Shown piece after piece: positions 60,652 through 64,000 of a stretch of DNA of 64,000 nucleotides. Both the position numbers and the translations under genes were made by a program. The DNA is from Leucobacter sp. UCMA 4100 (lineage in GTDB: Bacteria > Actinomycetota > Actinomycetes > Actinomycetales > Microbacteriaceae), in contig NZ_JAFEUS010000002.1 in assembly GCF_027853335.1 (NCBI RefSeq), positions 434,001 through 498,000 of the forward strand, read 5' to 3'. The notes beneath the pieces are model-generated. The model was not told the origin of the DNA and did not search any database. It worked only from the letters and a program-made list of their open reading frames with translations. Position 1 is the stretch's first letter, and the number at the start of each line of letters is the position of its first letter.

Positions 60652-61739
60652 TGCAGGCTCACTTTTGTTCCTAACCCTGGTTGGCTCTCGACGGCAAGGG
60701 CGGCGCCCGCAGCAGCAGCTCTCTCTTGCATGCCGAAGAGCCCGTTACCCTCAGTATGCGCGGTGCCTCTCCCATCATCGGTCACGATGAGTGTTCCAGG
60801 CGCAATCTCAATGCCAACATTCCTGGCATCAGAGTGGCGAAGAACGTTCGTCGTGGCCTCTCGAAGAATCCACTCGGCAGGAATAGCTTGAGCCTGTGAC
60901 AACGCTGTCGCATCGCCAGAAACCGCGACGTTCATGCCAGCCGTGCGCAGACACGTTTGAGAGGCAATCACCTGCTGGGCAAAACCGGTGTGGCGCATCT
61001 CGCTTACGGCGCTTCGAACCGCACCAAGGGCTTCGCCGCTGAGACGCGCAATCTCTTCAACCTCTCGTTTGGCCTTGACACGGTCTTGGTCAATAAGCCG
61101 AACAGCGAGCTCAGACTTCAGCTTAATCACGGTGAGCGAGTGGCCAAGCAGGTCGTGAATATCACGGCTGATCGACTCCCGCTGCTCGCTCTTCGCCAGG
61201 TTAATTCTCAGAGCATCGGCGCTCACCGAGCGGTCTATGAGCCAAGTATTTACGGTGTTGACAACGGACATAATCGTCATGACCGCAACGAGCGCCCATG
61301 GCGCCGACTCGCCTTTCGAAGTCAATGCCCAAATCTCAGCGGCAAGTATCGCAAAGGAGGTTGCAATAACGCCCCAGTGCCATACTCGGCCCATGCAGTA
61401 CGAAGCGTAAGCCATGAGAAACGGGAGAAAACTCGTTGCATCCCAGCCAATCGTCGGAACGGTTGCAAGGGCCGAAAGCGCTGCGCCAAAAAACATCACA
61501 AAGACTATTGGCGAAGGGTTACGCCAACCGCACCGCATACCCAGCACGAAACCCGCGGTATAGGCCGCAGCAAAGAGCAGCAAGGCGCCCCAGGCAAGCA
61601 CCATAAGCACCGGCGGTTTCTCTGCCGAGACGATGGCTCGCGCCGGGAACAGAAGGAACACAAGCCAAACGGCTGCCATAAGCCAGCCGTATCGTGACCA
61701 GGGCTCGTCAGCCGTTTGGCTCCGTTTTACGTCGTGCAT
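60645..61739 (-). CDS. Sensor histidine kinase (HisKA_3 type)
   Basis: 364 residues. About six hydrophobic segments fill residues 15-170, then comes a dimerisation domain with phospho-acceptor His195 in SRDIHDLLGHSLTVIKLK. The ATPase domain shows LREATTNVLRHSDA (N box) and VTDDGRGTAHTEGNGLFGMQ (G boxes). It has no extracellular sensor domain, so sensing probably occurs within the membrane, as in BceS/DesK-like kinases. It starts 9 nt after the permease gene. Confidence 0.92.
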   Translation of the reverse strand: MHDVKRSQTADEPWSRYGWLMAAVWLVFLLFPARAIVSAEKPPVLMVLAWGALLLFAAAYTAGFVLGMRCGWRNPSPIVFVMFFGAALSALATVPTIGWDATSFLPFLMAYASYCMGRVWHWGVIATSFAILAAEIWALTSKGESAPWALVAVMTIMSVVNTVNTWLIDRSVSADALRINLAKSEQRESISRDIHDLLGHSLTVIKLKSELAVRLIDQDRVKAKREVEEIARLSGEALGAVRSAVSEMRHTGFAQQVIASQTCLRTAGMNVAVSGDATALSQAQAIPAEWILREATTNVLRHSDARNVGIEIAPGTLIVTDDGRGTAHTEGNGLFGMQERAAAAGAALAVESQPGLGTKVSLQW

Positions 61740-61748
61740 AGTTGTACC

Positions 61749-62504
61749 CTAGCGGCGTCGGCGAGATCGTTGAATACCGAGCAGGCAGAGAGCGGCAAAT
61801 AGTATCGCCCAAATTGCAATATTCCCGAGTACAAGCCAGATATTGTCGCTCCCGCCTGCGAGCAACGTTCCCTCGGTTATCGGCCAGCGAACGAGCGAGA
61901 CATAACCATACATCGGAGTGAACTGTGCGATCGACAGCATCGTGCCTTCCAGCGGCATGAACACGTTGCCGAAAAACGCAAAGAAGGTCACGGCAATTGA
62001 AGCGAGCGAAGAAGCTGAGTCTGCGTTGAACGTAAGCCCTACCCCGAGCCCGAACACACCAAAGATGACCCCACCGGTGAGAATAATGAGCGCGGCCAAT
62101 GCCCACCGCCAAGCGTCATCAGCGCGAGCCCCAGTGCTCCATCCAACGATTCCCACCACCACGACAACGATGATCGAAAACGTCAGCGCGGTCGCGAGCT
62201 TCACCGCCGCATAGCCCAGCATCGGCATGGGCGTTACTGCAATCTGGCGCCCCCACCCCTGTCTGACCTCTGAGGCAGCGAATGAGCACACCGAAGTCAT
62301 CGCTACTGCGGTGCCAAATGCGGCCATCGAAACCATGACGTAAAAGGCGACGTTCCCTTTGCCCATGGGGGCCGAGCCATACTCGGCACCGGCACCAAAC
62401 AACAGGTACATTGCAATTGGCATGCCGAGCGTGAAAACGAGCGCGAAGGGGTTTCGCAGCTGTCGTTTCATCTCAACTGCATAAAATGTGCCCGAAAACA
62501 TCAT
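61749..62504 (-). CDS. ABC-2 type transporter permease
   Basis: 251 residues, six hydrophobic segments. N-terminal YAVEMKRQLRNPFALVFTLG and GWGRQIAVTPMPMLGYAAVK are typical of ABC-2 export permeases. It overlaps the ATPase gene by 4 nt (ATGA). Exported substrate unknown; drug or lipid export are the usual roles of such four-gene units. Confidence 0.9.
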   Translation of the reverse strand: MMFSGTFYAVEMKRQLRNPFALVFTLGMPIAMYLLFGAGAEYGSAPMGKGNVAFYVMVSMAAFGTAVAMTSVCSFAASEVRQGWGRQIAVTPMPMLGYAAVKLATALTFSIIVVVVVGIVGWSTGARADDAWRWALAALIILTGGVIFGVFGLGVGLTFNADSASSLASIAVTFFAFFGNVFMPLEGTMLSIAQFTPMYGYVSLVRWPITEGTLLAGGSDNIWLVLGNIAIWAILFAALCLLGIQRSRRRR

Positions 62505-63436
62505 GCCTCCTCAGTAAGAGTGGTGAATGCCGACTCAAGTGTTGGGGCCGCTATTTCAAGGTCAGTTGCGCCCCGTTCGAGCACTGCCGCAGCGAGTTGA
62601 TCTGCACGAACAGTTCGGGCCCAGAACTCGCCCCCTTGAACCCGCACCTGGGAACGCGGATCATGGCAAATTTCTCGAGCGAGCCGCGTAAACTCTGCCT
62701 CTCGCGCCATGGGCACACGCGCCTTCAGCGTGCGCGTGCCGAGGGTGTTGCGAAGCTCCGAGGTATTCGCGTCTGCGACCACCGTGCCCCGGTGAACAAC
62801 AACCGTTCGTTCGGCAAAGTGTTCTGCCTCTTCGAGGTAGTGCGTCGCGAAAATAATCGTTCTGCCGCGCGCCGCGTCAACGCGCATTTCTTGCCAGAAT
62901 GCTTTTCGGGCGTGCACGTCCATGCCCGCGGTTGGCTCGTCGAGTATGAGCAACTCGGGATCTGGCACAAGTGCCAACGCGAATTTCACCCGTTGCTGCT
63001 CGCCGCCAGAGCATTTGCCGACTTTGCGTTTTGCAATACCTTCGAGCCTGGCACGTTTCATCACTTCAGGAATTCGCTCCCTGCGTTTGTGCAGGCTAGC
63101 GATAATACCGATCGTTTCAGCAACGGTAATGTCGGCGAGAAGCCCGCCAGTTTGCAAGACCGCAGAGACATGCCCTTCGTTCACTGCTTGCCGGGCATCA
63201 ACGCCAAAGAGTTTCACGCTCCCGGCGTCGGGCTTCGTGAGACCGAGCATCATGTCAATCGTTGTCGTCTTCCCCGCCCCGTTGGGGCCGAGAAACGCGA
63301 TAATTTCTCCCGCGCGAACGCTAAAGGTGAGCCCGTTGACCGCTGTAACCGAGCCACTCGGCGATGCAAAGTGTTTCGTTAGCCCTTGAATATCAACGAC
63401 AGGCGCGTGAGTGGGTGCGTCGTAAAGATCTTCCAT
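62501..63436 (-). CDS. ABC transporter ATP-binding protein
   Basis: 311 residues or one fewer, from ATG 63434-63436; upstream in-frame codons overlap the presumed promoter. Walker A is GPNGAGKTTT, the signature is CSGGEQQR, Walker B is LLILDEPTAGMDVHAR, and the H loop is FATHYLEE. A C-terminal extension of about 70 residues is typical of DrrA/ABC-2-type ATPases. First gene of ATPase-permease-kinase-regulator. Confidence 0.92.
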   Translation of the reverse strand: MEDLYDAPTHAPVVDIQGLTKHFASPSGSVTAVNGLTFSVRAGEIIAFLGPNGAGKTTTIDMMLGLTKPDAGSVKLFGVDARQAVNEGHVSAVLQTGGLLADITVAETIGIIASLHKRRERIPEVMKRARLEGIAKRKVGKCSGGEQQRVKFALALVPDPELLILDEPTAGMDVHARKAFWQEMRVDAARGRTIIFATHYLEEAEHFAERTVVVHRGTVVADANTSELRNTLGTRTLKARVPMAREAEFTRLAREICHDPRSQVRVQGGEFWARTVRADQLAAAVLERGATDLEIAAPTLESAFTTLTEEA

Positions 63437-63493
63437 GCTGCAAGTTTCATTGACATCGCCAAGAGATGCAGGAACCAACTGTCATGGGGTTTT

Positions 63494-63509
63494 CGTGACA
63501 AGTGTCACG
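63494..63509. promoter_or_regulatory. Perfect 16-nt palindrome, candidate operator
   Basis: CGTGACAAGTGTCACG, two 7-nt half-sites around two bases. It lies 58 nt before the ABC ATPase start, in the gap after the VIT-family gene. This could be the binding site of the operon's own LuxR-type regulator. A weak terminator for the upstream gene is the alternative. Confidence 0.45.
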
Positions 63510-63524
63510 ACTTTCGCGCGTCGA

Positions 63525-64000
63525 CTAGCCGATCGCCACGCCAAAGAGCATGCCGATGAGGTAGGTTGCGACCATCGTGGCAGAGCCCATGAGCACGTTG
63601 CGTATGATCGCGGGCCAAATCGGCGCTTCGCCGAGCTTGGCGCTCAGAAGGCCCGTCAGGAAGAGGCCAACCACGACCGCAATCGCGGTGAGTGCGACCG
63701 CGTTGCCCCCTGGAATGAGAATCATGAGCATCGGGATGAGGCCACCGAGCGTGAAGGCGATGAACGACGAGAACGCAGCGACCCACGGGCTCGTGTATTC
63801 ATCGGGGTCGATGCCGAGTTCAACCTCGGCGTGAGCCGCAAGGGCGTCGTGCTCGGTGAGCTCTTCGGCGACCTGCTTCGCGAGCTTGGCTGAGAGCCCG
63901 CGCTTGCGGTACATGCCGGTGAGCTCGGCCAGCTCGGCTTGCGGGTGCTCTTTGAGCTCGATGCTCTCTTTTTCAATGAGCGCTTTTTCGGTGTCACGCT
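63525..64000 (-). CDS. VIT1/CCC1-family Fe/Mn transporter, C-terminal part (runs off window)
   Basis: About 157 residues visible; the frame is open to the window edge. It begins with a charged helical region (ALIEKESIELKEHPQAELAE), then YRKRGLSAKLAKQVAEELTE, EVELGIDPDEYTSPWVAAF and three hydrophobic segments, ending GMLFGVAIG. These match the C-terminal half of vacuolar-iron-transporter-like proteins, which move Fe2+ or Mn2+. The N-terminal membrane segments are outside the window. Confidence 0.88.
   Translation of the reverse strand, partial: RDTEKALIEKESIELKEHPQAELAELTGMYRKRGLSAKLAKQVAEELTEHDALAAHAEVELGIDPDEYTSPWVAAFSSFIAFTLGGLIPMLMILIPGGNAVALTAIAVVVGLFLTGLLSAKLGEAPIWPAIIRNVLMGSATMVATYLIGMLFGVAIG

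Overview
The window is chromosomal DNA from a high-GC Gram-positive actinobacterium. The protein sequences, the order of the ribosomal operons, the frequent GTG/TTG starts and ATGA/GTGA stop-start overlaps, the mycoredoxin-like protein and the leuA leader peptide all fit Microbacteriaceae. A Leucobacter-like genus is my best guess, but I cannot prove the genus from sequence alone.

Layout. 1-6.1 kb: cell-wall and cofactor genes (alr, acpS, coaA, glmM) plus rpsI-rplM and truA. 6.2-8.1 kb: a membrane acyltransferase with an SGNH domain. 8.3-23.8 kb, all on the minus strand: the S10, spc and alpha ribosomal blocks, read from rpsJ down to rplQ, including secY, adk, map, infA, rpmJ and rpoA. rpsD and the S14 gene are not at their common positions in these blocks. 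24.1-27.0 kb: a WbpL-like/WbpM-like glycan-priming pair sits between the S10 block and the str block. 27.1-31.6 kb: str operon (rpsL, rpsG, fusA, tuf). 31.8-33.9 kb: three overlapping genes of unknown function. 34.1-41.5 kb: rpoB and rpoC.

41.7-46.0 kb, plus strand: PAP2 phosphatase, mycoredoxin-like protein, spermidine-synthase-like protein, SprT-like protein, nucleoside hydrolase and ribokinase. The last two form a nucleoside/ribose salvage pair. 46.1-48.0 kb: leuA behind a 14-residue leucine leader peptide that appears to be leaderless. 48.1-55.0 kb: a surface-protein/pilus locus next to tRNA-Pro(CGG). It holds a SpaH-type major pilin, a very large ancillary/tip pilin split by a -1 frameshift, and a secreted protein with a C-terminal membrane anchor. 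No sortase gene is present. 55.4-64 kb: HAD phosphatase, mqo, radA, an SRAP-family protein, an ABC exporter with its two-component system, and a partial VIT/CCC1 transporter.

Most of the window is housekeeping. The points most worth a second look are the split pilin gene in a sortase-less locus, the three-gene unknown cassette between rpoC and rpsL, the glycan-priming pair inside the ribosomal super-cluster, a perfect 22-bp inverted repeat upstream of rplM, related hairpins in several ribosomal intercistronic gaps, and the natural Asn at the classical rifampicin-site His of RpoB. I see no CRISPR array, transposase, integrase or rRNA gene.
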